From Candidatus Sulfidibacterium hydrothermale (GTDB lineage: Bacteria > Bacteroidota > Bacteroidia > Bacteroidales > F082), in NCBI RefSeq assembly GCF_020149915.1, contig NZ_CP083760.1:1674001-1738000 (forward strand): a stretch of 64,000 nt of DNA, read 5' to 3'. Positions within the stretch are counted from its first letter, which is position 1. Every line of letters starts with the position of its first letter. Position numbers and translations under genes: made by a program. The notes beneath the pieces were generated by a model, which did no database searches, was not told where the DNA came from, and saw only the letters and a list, made by a program, of their open reading frames with translations. This document shows, piece by piece, positions 17,480 to 25,364 of the stretch.

Positions 17480-18304
17480 ATGAATATGAAAAAAATATAC
17501 ACTGTTTTGTTGATGTCTTTGTTGCTCTCCGGAATCCTGTTTCAGGGTTGTGTGCAACAGCAGCACGAAAAAAAGACTTCCGCGCCGTTAAAGCTGGCCA
17601 TCTCAAAATTAAAGCCCGACAAATACGGGCACACCTATCGTCAGTGGCTGCGCCGTTATGACAGTACCATTCAGTGGGTTAACCTTTATCCACTGTCGGT
17701 TGATTCGGCTCTGAAAGTTTTAAAAACCTGTGACGGTTTGTTGTGCACCGGTGGTGGCGATCTGGCCCCGTCGCTTTTTGGAAAAGGAGATGAAGCGTCC
17801 AAATGTGGTCCGCCGGATTTACACCGCGACAGCCTGGAACTGATGGCCATTCATGATGCCTTGCGTATGAAAATGCCCATTTTTGGCATTTGCCGCGGCC
17901 TTCAGGTGATGAACGTGGCTTTGGATGGCTCGTTGTACACCGATCTGCCAACAGATATCGGAACCAAAGTGACTCACCGGACTAAAGACGGAAAACCGGC
18001 CATGCACGAAGTGTATGTTAACCGGGCTTCGGAGTTATACCGGATTAGCCGGGTAGACAGTGGCTATGTGTATAGTCATCACCATCAGGGAATTGATAAG
18101 CTGGGAAAAGGGTTGCTGGTGGGTGCCCGCTCAGCAGACAGTTTGCCGGAAGAGATTGAATGGGCCGATACGACCGGAAAAGGATTTTACATGGGCGTAC
18201 AATGGCATCCGGAACATCTGGATACGCTGGCCCCGCTGTCGAAAAGCCTGGCGGTGAAGTTTCTGGGTGAAATGAAATTATTCCGAAAAGAGAAGAAAAA
18301 ATAA
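17480..18304 (+). CDS. C26-type gamma-glutamyl hydrolase, exported
   Basis: A 274-residue class I glutamine amidotransferase-like peptidase of the C26/PuuD family, which hydrolyses gamma-glutamyl amides. An N-terminal leader (MNMKKIYTVLLMSLLLSGIL) ends near FQGC, so it is probably an envelope lipoprotein, unlike cytoplasmic PuuD. Core motifs are GLLCTGGGDLAPSLF, the nucleophile GICRGLQVMN, and QWHPEHLD with the catalytic His/Glu. The ATG at 17480 or 17486 could be used. It is the third gene after rimM and trmN6 and ends shortly before the convergent Crp/Fnr gene. The substrate may be a gamma-glutamyl peptide or peptidoglycan fragment (inference). Confidence 0.85.
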   Translation: MNMKKIYTVLLMSLLLSGILFQGCVQQQHEKKTSAPLKLAISKLKPDKYGHTYRQWLRRYDSTIQWVNLYPLSVDSALKVLKTCDGLLCTGGGDLAPSLFGKGDEASKCGPPDLHRDSLELMAIHDALRMKMPIFGICRGLQVMNVALDGSLYTDLPTDIGTKVTHRTKDGKPAMHEVYVNRASELYRISRVDSGYVYSHHHQGIDKLGKGLLVGARSADSLPEEIEWADTTGKGFYMGVQWHPEHLDTLAPLSKSLAVKFLGEMKLFRKEKKK

Positions 18305-18355
18305 ACAGTTTTGTGTTTTTGATTCTGTCCGGATGGAATCCGGCAGGCGCAATAA

Positions 18356-18919
18356 CTATCCCCGTCTGATCCGGCTGAGGGTTTCGGGTGAAATACCGAG
18401 GTAAGAAGCCACGTAATGCAACGGAACTTTGAGTAAAAGGCCGGGATGTTCTTTCATCAGTTCATCATAACGCTCTTTGGCACTAAGTGTTTGCAGAGCG
18501 ATAGAACGTTTTTCCATGATGACGTAATACTGTTCCATGATAACCCGTCCGGTTTGTTGCCATTTCCAGCTTTTGCGATAGAGTGATTCCAGATCTTCTT
18601 TTGAAAGAATATATACCTGCGAATCTTCAATGGCCTGGATGTTTTCAAAAGCCGGTTTCATTTCAATAAAACTCGACATGGCCACGGCAATACTTCCCGG
18701 TCCGAGGAAGTAGGTGGTGGTTTCTTTGCCTTTGATGTTGAAAAACGAACGCATCAGTCCTGAGCGGATAAAAGCCAGCCGGTCGCAAATCAGTCCTTCT
18801 TTGCTGATAAATCCATTTTTGCGGATGGTTTCTTCACGAAAAAGGCGAAAGGCGTCTTCCAGTTCCTGATTGGTGAACGGGGCTGCCGATTTCAACAACT
18901 TGGCCATTTCGGTAAACAT
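18356..18919 (-). CDS. Crp/Fnr-family transcription regulator
   Basis: A 187-residue regulator: residues 20-120 are a cyclic-nucleotide-binding-like barrel and the C-terminus is a winged helix ending in VASYLGISPETLSRIRRG. The recognition helix carries E-T-L-S-R, the E-x-x-S-R pattern by which FNR contacts TTGA half-sites. It has only one cysteine, so it is not an oxygen-sensing iron-sulfur FNR; the effector is unknown. It has its own -7 box at 18940-18947. It sits just downstream of the SCP2/aminotransferase/transketolase operon, whose upstream region contains a TTGA-N6-TCAA palindrome (23895-23908), so it is a good candidate for that operon's regulator. Confidence 0.88.
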   Translation of the reverse strand: MFTEMAKLLKSAAPFTNQELEDAFRLFREETIRKNGFISKEGLICDRLAFIRSGLMRSFFNIKGKETTTYFLGPGSIAVAMSSFIEMKPAFENIQAIEDSQVYILSKEDLESLYRKSWKWQQTGRVIMEQYYVIMEKRSIALQTLSAKERYDELMKEHPGLLLKVPLHYVASYLGISPETLSRIRRG

Positions 18920-18939
18920 GGCTTTCTTTTTTTGAAAGT

Positions 18940-18947
18940 CAAATTTA
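18940..18947 (-). promoter_or_regulatory. -7 box for the Crp/Fnr gene
   Basis: Reads TAaaTTTG on the minus strand, 20 bases before the ATG at 18919. A small palindrome TTTGA-aag-TCAAA (18931-18943) overlaps it and could be an autoregulatory site, though its spacing differs from the FNR type. Confidence 0.5.
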
Positions 18948-18962
18948 CGAATTTTATAGAAT

Positions 18963-19094
18963 CATACCGACTAAGAATCAAAACGCGCTTTTGGTTCATC
19001 CCAATCCCAAAAGTGCTTTGATTTAATATCGGCATTTACCCTTGTAGATTTTAAAATGCCCTTTTAGCGCATTTTAAAATACAATTGGTATCAA
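18963..19094. repeat. MITE-like element with two strong hairpins
   Basis: Hairpin 1 (18976-19023) pairs AATCAAA and GCGCTTTTGG with CCAAAAGTGC and TTTGATT around a 12-base loop. Hairpin 2 (19048-19080) is a perfect 12-base inverted repeat ATTTTAAAATGC/GCATTTTAAAAT with a 9-base loop. The ends ATACCGA and TTGATACC (inverted) are similar, like short terminal inverted repeats. The right end overlaps the stop codon of the SCP2-like gene at 19091. A solo end of the same type lies at 6301-6324. No coding potential. Confidence 0.5.
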
Positions 19095-19861
19095 GTGGTG
19101 AGTGCCTGCACGCGCATCATCAGGTCGTTGAGCTGGGCTGCATATTCGGGCGAACCTTCGATGGACACATAACCTTTGTCCACGCCTTCCACAAATTCGG
19201 CTTCGCGTAACAAAATCTTCAGGGCGGCATCCACGCTGCCGAATTTCATATGTACAAAAGGACGTTTACGCTGATACAATCCTTTCCCCGCCTTGGTTTT
19301 TCCGGCTTTAACCCGCAGATACACGGCAATATCGCTGTCGTTTACCGACAATTGATAAACGCGGTCGGGCTGGTTTTTGGTCCAGGCGGTCATGTCGGGA
19401 TAACCAAAACGGTTGAGCTTGCTGAGTGCCAGGGTAACCATCGAAAGCGCCATTTTTACTTTCAGGTATTTTTTCAAAGGGGCTTTGGGCTTCACATTGG
19501 GCATCATCAGTTTGAGTGAAAGCAGCAGGCTGATGACTTTGAAAAGCAATGCCGGTTTTGTCAGCCCTTTTATTTTAGGCAAAGCGGTGCCGCCTTTTAA
19601 GAAAGTGTTCATTTTTTCCACTGAGCCGAACGAAAAAACGATATCCCCGCTTTCAAAATGGTTCAGGTCGATAGAAAAATTTCCTTTGTCGAAATGCAGC
19701 GTGCATCCCATTGAGCCGGTGTCGGTTTTGGCTTTAAACACTACGGAAGTCTGTACATTGGCAAATTTTTTCGCCAGGGCCGGATGGTCCTGCAGTAAGA
19801 TTTTCATTACCGGAAAAACGGCTTGAAAATAAAGGTTAGCCACCAGAATATCTTTTTCCAT
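19091..19861 (-). CDS. SCP2-like two-domain protein 1
   Basis: A 256-residue protein that I read as two tandem SCP2-like (sterol carrier/lipid-binding) halves joined by a hydrophobic helix (residues 105-125, LLFKVISLLLSLKLMM). The N-half has CTLHFDKGNFSIDLNHFESGDIVFSFGS and a mirrored pattern recurs as VYLRVKAGKTKAGKGLYQRKRP in the C-half. It is paralogous to the first gene of the operon (23080-23841). SCP2 folds bind lipids or long-chain acyl groups in a hydrophobic tunnel. It is the last gene of the operon, 18 bases after the transketolase C-subunit. Its stop codon TGA lies inside the end of a MITE-like element, so the native C-terminus may have been altered. Confidence 0.55.
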   Translation of the reverse strand: MEKDILVANLYFQAVFPVMKILLQDHPALAKKFANVQTSVVFKAKTDTGSMGCTLHFDKGNFSIDLNHFESGDIVFSFGSVEKMNTFLKGGTALPKIKGLTKPALLFKVISLLLSLKLMMPNVKPKAPLKKYLKVKMALSMVTLALSKLNRFGYPDMTAWTKNQPDRVYQLSVNDSDIAVYLRVKAGKTKAGKGLYQRKRPFVHMKFGSVDAALKILLREAEFVEGVDKGYVSIEGSPEYAAQLNDLMMRVQALTT

Positions 19862-19879
19862 ATCGGGTATTTTTACCGG

Positions 19880-20899
19880 TTAAAATTCGTCTTCCCAGTT
19901 TTCGTCTTCTTCAAAATCTTTCTGCATCACTTCCTGTACTTTTTCGATGATGCCGTTGGCGTCGAGTTTGTAGTATGCATACAGGTCTTCGGGATATCCC
20001 ACTTCGGAATAAACATCGGGGAAACCGACTTTGGTGAAAGCGCAGCCTTTTCCGCTTTGCGCGATGACGTCGGCCACGGCGGTGCCGAGTCCGCCTATCA
20101 CGTTGTGTTCTTCAAAAGTGATGATGCGGCGTGTTTCGGTCACGGCTTTCATTACGGCTTCTTCATCCAGCGGTTTGATGGTGTGCATGTTGATAACGCG
20201 GACACTCAGGCCGTGGTTCTTTTTCAGAAAATCGGCAGCTTCGGCGGCCTGCAGCACCGTGATGCCGGTAGCGATGATGGTGATGTCGGTACCTTCGCGA
20301 ACCAACACGGATTTTCCGATTTCAAAACCGTAATCTTCTTTTTGGTAATAATTGGGTTCAAATCCACGGCCGGTACGGATATATACCGGGCCGGGCCAGT
20401 CCACGGCAGCGCGCACGGCATTGGCGGTTTCGATTCCGTCGGCAGGAACAATTACCGTCATGTTCGCAAACGAGCGCATGATGGCAATATCTTCCGTGGC
20501 ATGGTGTGTGGTTCCTGCCGAACCGAACGAAACGCCGCCGTGTGTAGCAATGATTTTGACATTTAAATTCTGATAGCAAATGTCGGTTCGTACCTGCTCC
20601 GCCGCGCGCATAGAAGTAAAAGCGGCCATGGTAGAGACAAACGGCAAAAGGCCTGTGCGTGCCATGCCGGCGGCAATGCCAAACATATTCTGTTCGGCAA
20701 TGCCCACGTTAATGAATCGGTCGGGAAATTTTTCCTGAAAGATTCCGATTTTGGTTGATTTGGCCAGGTCAGCGGAAAGACCGACAATTTCGGGATGCTT
20801 TTCCCCGAGCTCGCACAGTACTCTGCCGTATATCTCGTTTTGTGTCAGTGTGTTCGCGTCGTACACCGTCCATGTTGTGCCTGTTATTTCTTTGCTCAT
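19880..20899 (-). CDS. Transketolase, C-terminal subunit
   Basis: A 339-residue protein holding the pyrimidine-binding and C-terminal domains of a split transketolase. Seen: GLSADLAKSTKIG, FINVGIAEQNMFGIAAGMA with the glutamate that activates thiamine diphosphate, GVSFGSAGTTHHATEDIAIMR, and in the C domain VREGTDITIIATGITV and ITFEEHNVIGGLG. With the N-subunit upstream (27-base gap) it would form an active two-carbon ketol transferase. The order of N then C genes is the usual one. The acidic tail DFEEDENWEDEF is unusual. Embedding between an aminotransferase and lipid-binding-like proteins suggests a dedicated pathway rather than the pentose phosphate cycle (inference). Confidence 0.9.
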   Translation of the reverse strand: MSKEITGTTWTVYDANTLTQNEIYGRVLCELGEKHPEIVGLSADLAKSTKIGIFQEKFPDRFINVGIAEQNMFGIAAGMARTGLLPFVSTMAAFTSMRAAEQVRTDICYQNLNVKIIATHGGVSFGSAGTTHHATEDIAIMRSFANMTVIVPADGIETANAVRAAVDWPGPVYIRTGRGFEPNYYQKEDYGFEIGKSVLVREGTDITIIATGITVLQAAEAADFLKKNHGLSVRVINMHTIKPLDEEAVMKAVTETRRIITFEEHNVIGGLGTAVADVIAQSGKGCAFTKVGFPDVYSEVGYPEDLYAYYKLDANGIIEKVQEVMQKDFEEDENWEDEF

Positions 20900-20926
20900 G
20901 ATTTTTGACTTTGATTAGAGAAACAA

Positions 20927-21775
20927 TTAAATCCCCAGTTTTTCATACACTGCATCAATGGAATGATGGGCTTTTTCGGCCAGTTCCGAATCAAGGCTGC
21001 CGTAATGCCATTGGGTTTTATCTTCCATAAAATCCACACCGTATCCTTTGACCGTTTTGGCGATAATGACCACCGGTTTTTCCGTAGCCTGTTGTGCTTT
21101 TTCAATGGCGTTGGCTACCTGTTGGATGTCGTTCCCGTTGATTTCCAACACATCCCAGCCAAAAGCTTTCCATTTGTCGGATAATGGTTCCAGTCCCATA
21201 ATCTCTTCCACCGGGCCGTCGATCATCTGCATGTTGCGATCCACAAAAACGGTCAGGTTGGTGAGTTTGTAATGAGCGCCGGTCATGGCGGCTTCCCAGT
21301 TGGAACCTTCGTTAAGTTCGCCGTCGCCCACAATGCAGTAGGTACGGAATTTCTTTTCCTGCAAACGGGCGCCAAGGGCCATGCCGGTAGCGATGGGCAG
21401 TCCGTGGCCGAGTGAGCCGGTGGAAGCGTCGCAGCCGGGAATTTTGTTGGCGTCAGGATGCATGCCGAAAGGCGATTTAAACTTGTTGAAATCGTCCAGC
21501 AGTTTTTTGTCGAAGAAACCGCGTTCGGCCAGTACCGGGGCATAAGCAATGGCAGCATGACCTTTGCTCAGCACCAGCCGGTCGCGGTCAGGGGCATCCG
21601 GCTTTTCCGGGTCGATATTCAGGTATTTGAAATAAAGCGTTACCAGAATATCCAGCACGCTGAGTCCGCCGCCGATATGCGCTCCGCCGGCTTTCATGGT
21701 AATTTCTACAATCTCGTGCCGTAATTTCTTGGCCGTTTGCAGCAAATGGTTGTATTCTTCAATGGTGAGTGCCAT
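20927..21775 (-). CDS. Transketolase, N-terminal subunit
   Basis: A 282-residue thiamine diphosphate-binding subunit of a split transketolase. The TPP/Mg motif is GDGELNEGSNWEAAM (about residues 149-163) followed by DRNMQMIDG. AGGAHIGGGLSVLDILVTLYF, LVLSKGHAAIAYAPVL and TGSLGHGLPIATGMA are characteristic. It transfers ketol units together with the C-subunit encoded next. Split transketolases are common in anaerobes and also occur in specialised pathways such as sulfoquinovose breakdown and unusual sugar biosynthesis. It lies 47 bases after the aminotransferase gene. Confidence 0.92.
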   Translation of the reverse strand: MALTIEEYNHLLQTAKKLRHEIVEITMKAGGAHIGGGLSVLDILVTLYFKYLNIDPEKPDAPDRDRLVLSKGHAAIAYAPVLAERGFFDKKLLDDFNKFKSPFGMHPDANKIPGCDASTGSLGHGLPIATGMALGARLQEKKFRTYCIVGDGELNEGSNWEAAMTGAHYKLTNLTVFVDRNMQMIDGPVEEIMGLEPLSDKWKAFGWDVLEINGNDIQQVANAIEKAQQATEKPVVIIAKTVKGYGVDFMEDKTQWHYGSLDSELAEKAHHSIDAVYEKLGI

Positions 21776-21822
21776 AATGTTTTATTTGAATGATTATTCA
21801 ACAGACAATCAGGATTCTTTAA

Positions 21823-23064
21823 TTATTTCCGGTTGTTTTTCACGGCTTTAAAGGCGTCATCAGCTATCTCAAAAGTTTTCTGGATATCTTCTTCCGTCAG
21901 GGCGGCAGAAATAAACCAGTTATGATGCGAAGTGAAATAAGCGCCGCGTTTGGTACACTCGCCGCACCATTCCTGATGCAGCATGAGCGACGGGTCGTCG
22001 GTGAGCCGCAGATAAGGCATAGCCGGATGGCCGGTTACTTTCAGATGAAAACCGTGGTCTTCCGCAATTTTTTGCAATCCGGATGTTAGTTCGCGGCCTT
22101 TTTCAGCCAGCATGGCCGGTACTTCATTTTCTTTCAGTTCCTGAATAGTGGCCAGTGCTGCTGCCATGGGGACGGCCGAAAACCAATAACTTCCGGTATA
22201 AAATACTTTCGATGCCGCTTCTTTCATTTCGTTGGTTCCCACCAGCGCCGAAATGGGATATCCGTTGCCGATGGCTTTACAGAAAGCAACCAAATCGGGC
22301 TTAAAGCCGAAATACTCGTTGCTTCCGCGCACATCAATACGAAAACCGGTGCGCACATCATCCACAATCAGCACGATGCCTTCTTTGTGACAAAGCTGTT
22401 CCACCTTTTTCCAGTATCCCTCGGCCGGCAGAACATTGTCTTCAAAAGTGGGATGATGATAAGGTGTGGCAATGATGCCGGCGATCTGATCCGGATTTTT
22501 CTTTACGAAATCTTCAAGTACTTCGTAATTATTCCATTCGCCGATGAGCATGTTCTCGGCATCTTCGAAGGTGATGCCGGGATGGTCGGGCGACTGGGTC
22601 CAGGGTTGTACACCGTGATAGCCGCCTTTGAGCCGGATAATCTTTTTCCGGCCGGTTTTGGCGCGGGCCACCATCAGGGCGAAAGTGGTGGCATCGTTAC
22701 CGTTTTTGGCAAAAAAGGCCCAGTCGGCAATGGTTACGGTGTCCACCAGCTCTTGTGCCAGTTGTACCATCACCTCTCCGGGAGCTGTAGCACAATTCAC
22801 TTTTTCGCGTTGCATTTCGGCTGCCGATTCCACTACGGGATTGTTGTACCCGAGAATAATGGGGCCGTAGGCACACATGTAATCGATAAATTCGTTGCCG
22901 TCCACATCCCAAAAATGGGCGTCCTGTGCTTTGGAAACGTAAAACGGATAGTCGGACACCGGAATGAGCGGCGCCGGGCTGAAATGGCCGTATATGCCGC
23001 AAGGAATGATTTCGGCTGCTTTTTGAAAAAGCGCTTTTGATTTTTTATAACTGTATGTTTTCAT
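21823..23064 (-). CDS. Class III PLP aminotransferase, GSA-aminomutase-like
   Basis: A 413-residue class III aminotransferase closest in feel to glutamate-1-semialdehyde aminomutase relatives. The PLP lysine lies in LVAFCKAIGNGYPISALVG (about residue 265), the cofactor aspartate in LIVDDVRTGFR, and the substrate-binding G-x-x-P in AEIIPCGIYGHFSPAP. Class III enzymes act on terminal amines, aldehydes or keto acids. It is not hemL by context: no porphyrin gene is near, and it sits between an SCP2-like gene (15-base gap) and a split transketolase. A pathway in which a transketolase product is aminated, or an amino-aldehyde becomes the acceptor, is possible but unproven. Confidence 0.88.
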   Translation of the reverse strand: MKTYSYKKSKALFQKAAEIIPCGIYGHFSPAPLIPVSDYPFYVSKAQDAHFWDVDGNEFIDYMCAYGPIILGYNNPVVESAAEMQREKVNCATAPGEVMVQLAQELVDTVTIADWAFFAKNGNDATTFALMVARAKTGRKKIIRLKGGYHGVQPWTQSPDHPGITFEDAENMLIGEWNNYEVLEDFVKKNPDQIAGIIATPYHHPTFEDNVLPAEGYWKKVEQLCHKEGIVLIVDDVRTGFRIDVRGSNEYFGFKPDLVAFCKAIGNGYPISALVGTNEMKEAASKVFYTGSYWFSAVPMAAALATIQELKENEVPAMLAEKGRELTSGLQKIAEDHGFHLKVTGHPAMPYLRLTDDPSLMLHQEWCGECTKRGAYFTSHHNWFISAALTEEDIQKTFEIADDAFKAVKNNRK

Positions 23065-23079
23065 TGTACTCTGTTTTTT

Positions 23080-23841
23080 TTACGATACATAATGAATAAC
23101 CCGGTCAAGAATTAAATTGATGCCGTCGAGAATGGGGATTTGTCCTTTGATCATCACATCACCCAGTGCGATGGCGGTAAACGGGTCGGATTTTCCATTG
23201 AGAAAATCGTTGGCTACCTGGGGATTTTTCATCAGCATCATGGCATCAGGATGATCTGCTTTTCCTTTTCCGGCAGTGATTTTCCCGCCTTTGATGGTCA
23301 GATAAACATGCGGACCGTCAGGTAACACGCTCATTTGCAGCGTGCCATCGGGCAGATGTGAAGCGGTGTATTTTGCCCGTTCGTCGTACAAGGCAATCTC
23401 GGGAAGGGCAAAAGCAGCAATGGTCAGTGTGAACATGGTGTTCATGCGGATGTAATGGTTGTCAGGCAGAGGAACATTCTCCGGACGCAGGAAATACTCC
23501 AACCGTTCGGTGAGTTTGGTGAACTCATTTTTCAGGAATCCCAGCTGGGTAAATCCTTTTAACGGAACCGGATTGGCTTTGCCGTCAAACATTTTGTTCA
23601 GGTGTTCGCAGGAAGAAAACCACAGGTGTACCTGCGACTTTCGGGCTTTTCCCCTTTCCACCGTGCACCGGCCATTTTCAAAACGAACCCATGCTTTCGG
23701 GCCGTTTTTTACCGTAAACTGAATACAGATTTTCCGGTCTTGTACCAGTGTGCGGGCTTCGTTGTCATAGGCAACCAAATCTTCCAGATTTTTTAAGATG
23801 GCGTAAAGATTGATGCCTGCTTTTATTCTTTGTGCCGACAT
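23080..23841 (-). CDS. SCP2-like two-domain protein 2
   Basis: A 253-residue protein, first gene of the five-gene operon and paralogous to the last one (19091-19861). The N-half contains AWVRFENGRCTVERGKARKS and VHLWFSSCEHLNKMF; the C-half LPDGPHVYLTIKGGKITAGKG and PDAMMLMKNPQVANDFLNGK, which is the SCP2 pattern of a strand pair, an acidic-hydrophobic strand and a helix lining a lipid tunnel. No signal peptide is seen, so it is probably cytoplasmic or membrane-peripheral. Upstream is an FNR-type palindrome and a one-mismatch -7 box (TActTTTA at 23865-23872). Family call from pattern only. Confidence 0.55.
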   Translation of the reverse strand: MSAQRIKAGINLYAILKNLEDLVAYDNEARTLVQDRKICIQFTVKNGPKAWVRFENGRCTVERGKARKSQVHLWFSSCEHLNKMFDGKANPVPLKGFTQLGFLKNEFTKLTERLEYFLRPENVPLPDNHYIRMNTMFTLTIAAFALPEIALYDERAKYTASHLPDGTLQMSVLPDGPHVYLTIKGGKITAGKGKADHPDAMMLMKNPQVANDFLNGKSDPFTAIALGDVMIKGQIPILDGINLILDRVIHYVS

Positions 23842-23890
23842 AAGTTCTGTTTTTAAAATTTGTTTAAAAGTACATTCAAGACATCAAAAG

Positions 23891-23912
23891 TTTCTTGACA
23901 TTTATCAAGAAA
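23891..23912. promoter_or_regulatory. FNR/CRP-type palindrome
   Basis: A perfect 8-base inverted repeat TTTCTTGA / TCAAGAAA with a 6-base spacer; its core TTGA-C-ATTT-A-TCAA matches the FNR consensus TTGAT-N4-ATCAA at 9 of 10 positions. It lies between the SCP2-led operon and the divergent MFS gene. Its centre is about 43 bases upstream of a start site predicted from the box at 23865-23872, which is a class II activator position. Confidence 0.6.
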
Positions 23913-23974
23913 TGAAACAGATAAATGTTTTTCTTTTGAAGAAAGAGAAAAGACTGCCTGAGAAAAACCGGCTG

Positions 23975-24006
23975 TTTGCAAATCGAAAAAAGTATTGTTA
24001 GCTTTG
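23975..24006 (+). promoter_or_regulatory. Full Bacteroidota promoter for the MFS gene
   Basis: -33 TTTG at 23975-23978, a 20-base spacer and -7 TAgcTTTG at 23999-24006: a complete match to the Bacteroidota primary promoter, 49 bases before the ATG at 24056. Confidence 0.75.
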
Positions 24007-24055
24007 AACAGTCAAAATCGGGGAGAGACCGTTTTTTAAATAAAATAAGAACATC

Positions 24056-25354
24056 ATGGCAAAATCTACTTACAAAGTGTACGGATACCGCTGGGTGATC
24101 CTGATTATTTTCATGTTGATTTCATTTGTTATTCAATTGCAGTGGCTGGCCCATGCCGCAGTGGAACGGCCTGCCGAGGTTTTTTACAAAGGACAATTTA
24201 ATCCCGATTCGTTTTTCAACATCGATTTTCTGGCCATGGTGTACATGCTGGTGTATATTGTAATGAGTATTCCGGCATCGTATATCATCGACACTTATGG
24301 TATCCGGAAAGCCATCGGTCTGGGAGCTGTAATTGCCGGAGTTTCTGGATTGCTGAAAGGTTTTTATGCCGATAGTTTTGAGATGGTGGTGATAGCCCAA
24401 ATCGGACTGGCAATTGCCCAGCCTTTTGTGCTGAATGCGGTAACGGCGGTAACGGTGCGCTGGTTTCCGTTGCGGGAAAGAGGACTGGCAGCAGGACTGG
24501 CTATTCTGGCGCAGTATCTCGGTATTATTTTTGCTATGCTGGTGACCCCGGCATTTATCGGTACGCATCCTGGCCGGCCTGATTACGGCAGCGGATTTCC
24601 GCACATGCTGATGACTTACGGTTGGCTAACTTTTGGCGCGGCAGTCGTTACTTTATTGCTGCTGAAAGAGAAACCACCCACACCGCCGGCAGCCGATGAT
24701 TTGGTGCGGCACAGCTTTTTTAAAGGGATTAAACATATTCTGAAACAGCGCGATATGGTACTGATGATTTTTGTGTTTCTTGTAGGATTGGGCATTTTTA
24801 ATGCCATCAGTTCCATGACCGATTCCATTTCGGCCAATCTCGGCGTAAAAGATTCCAACGGACTGATTGGCGGGTTGATGCTGATTGGCGGGGTTTTCGG
24901 TGCGGTGATCATTCCGGCTTTGTCTGATAAATACCGCATGCGCAAGCGGTTTCTGGTTATTTGTACGGTAGGTGCCCTGCCGGGCGTGCTCGGGCTCAGC
25001 CTGACCGGTTACTTTATCCATAATCCGGCGGTGGTGTACGACATTGCCCTGGCCTCGGCTTTTATTCTCGGTTTTTTCATTATGAGTGCCGGTCCGGTAG
25101 GATTTCAATATGCTGCCGAAGTCAGCTATCCTGCGCCGGAATCCATTTCGCAGGGACTGCTGCTCTGGATCGGGCAGATTTCAGGATTGCTTTTTGTGGC
25201 GGGTATGAGCATTAAAAACAACGCCTATCTGAACGACTGGATGATTCTTTTCTGCATTTTGATGCCGGTGGTGATTGCGCTTACGCTGATGACTAAAGAG
25301 TCGCCCATGATTATTACCGAAAAAGATAAAATGAAAGGAGAAATCGGAGGCTAA
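24056..25354 (+). CDS. MFS transporter, divergent from the transketolase operon
   Basis: A 432-residue, 12-segment major facilitator. The loop after helix 2 reads SYIIDTYGIRKAIGLG, the MFS A-motif region, and TVRWFPLRERGLAAGLAILAQYLG is helix 4-5, a pattern seen in FLVCR-like and oxalate/formate-like MFS proteins. A strong promoter precedes it. It is divergently transcribed from the SCP2/aminotransferase/transketolase operon and shares with it the region carrying an FNR-type palindrome, so it may import that pathway's substrate or export its product. The substrate is not readable from sequence. It converges with the 25365-25880 gene 10 bases downstream. Confidence 0.85.
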   Translation: MAKSTYKVYGYRWVILIIFMLISFVIQLQWLAHAAVERPAEVFYKGQFNPDSFFNIDFLAMVYMLVYIVMSIPASYIIDTYGIRKAIGLGAVIAGVSGLLKGFYADSFEMVVIAQIGLAIAQPFVLNAVTAVTVRWFPLRERGLAAGLAILAQYLGIIFAMLVTPAFIGTHPGRPDYGSGFPHMLMTYGWLTFGAAVVTLLLLKEKPPTPPAADDLVRHSFFKGIKHILKQRDMVLMIFVFLVGLGIFNAISSMTDSISANLGVKDSNGLIGGLMLIGGVFGAVIIPALSDKYRMRKRFLVICTVGALPGVLGLSLTGYFIHNPAVVYDIALASAFILGFFIMSAGPVGFQYAAEVSYPAPESISQGLLLWIGQISGLLFVAGMSIKNNAYLNDWMILFCILMPVVIALTLMTKESPMIITEKDKMKGEIGG

Positions 25355-25364
25355 CCGGTAACAT

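Noticed and set aside
22387-23040. 217-residue open frame on the plus strand
   Set aside because: Antisense shadow of the class III aminotransferase; no motif, no promoter.
21823-23064. hemL (glutamate-1-semialdehyde aminomutase)
   Set aside because: Sequence family is related, but the context is a transketolase/SCP2 operon with no other heme gene, so I left the gene symbol blank.
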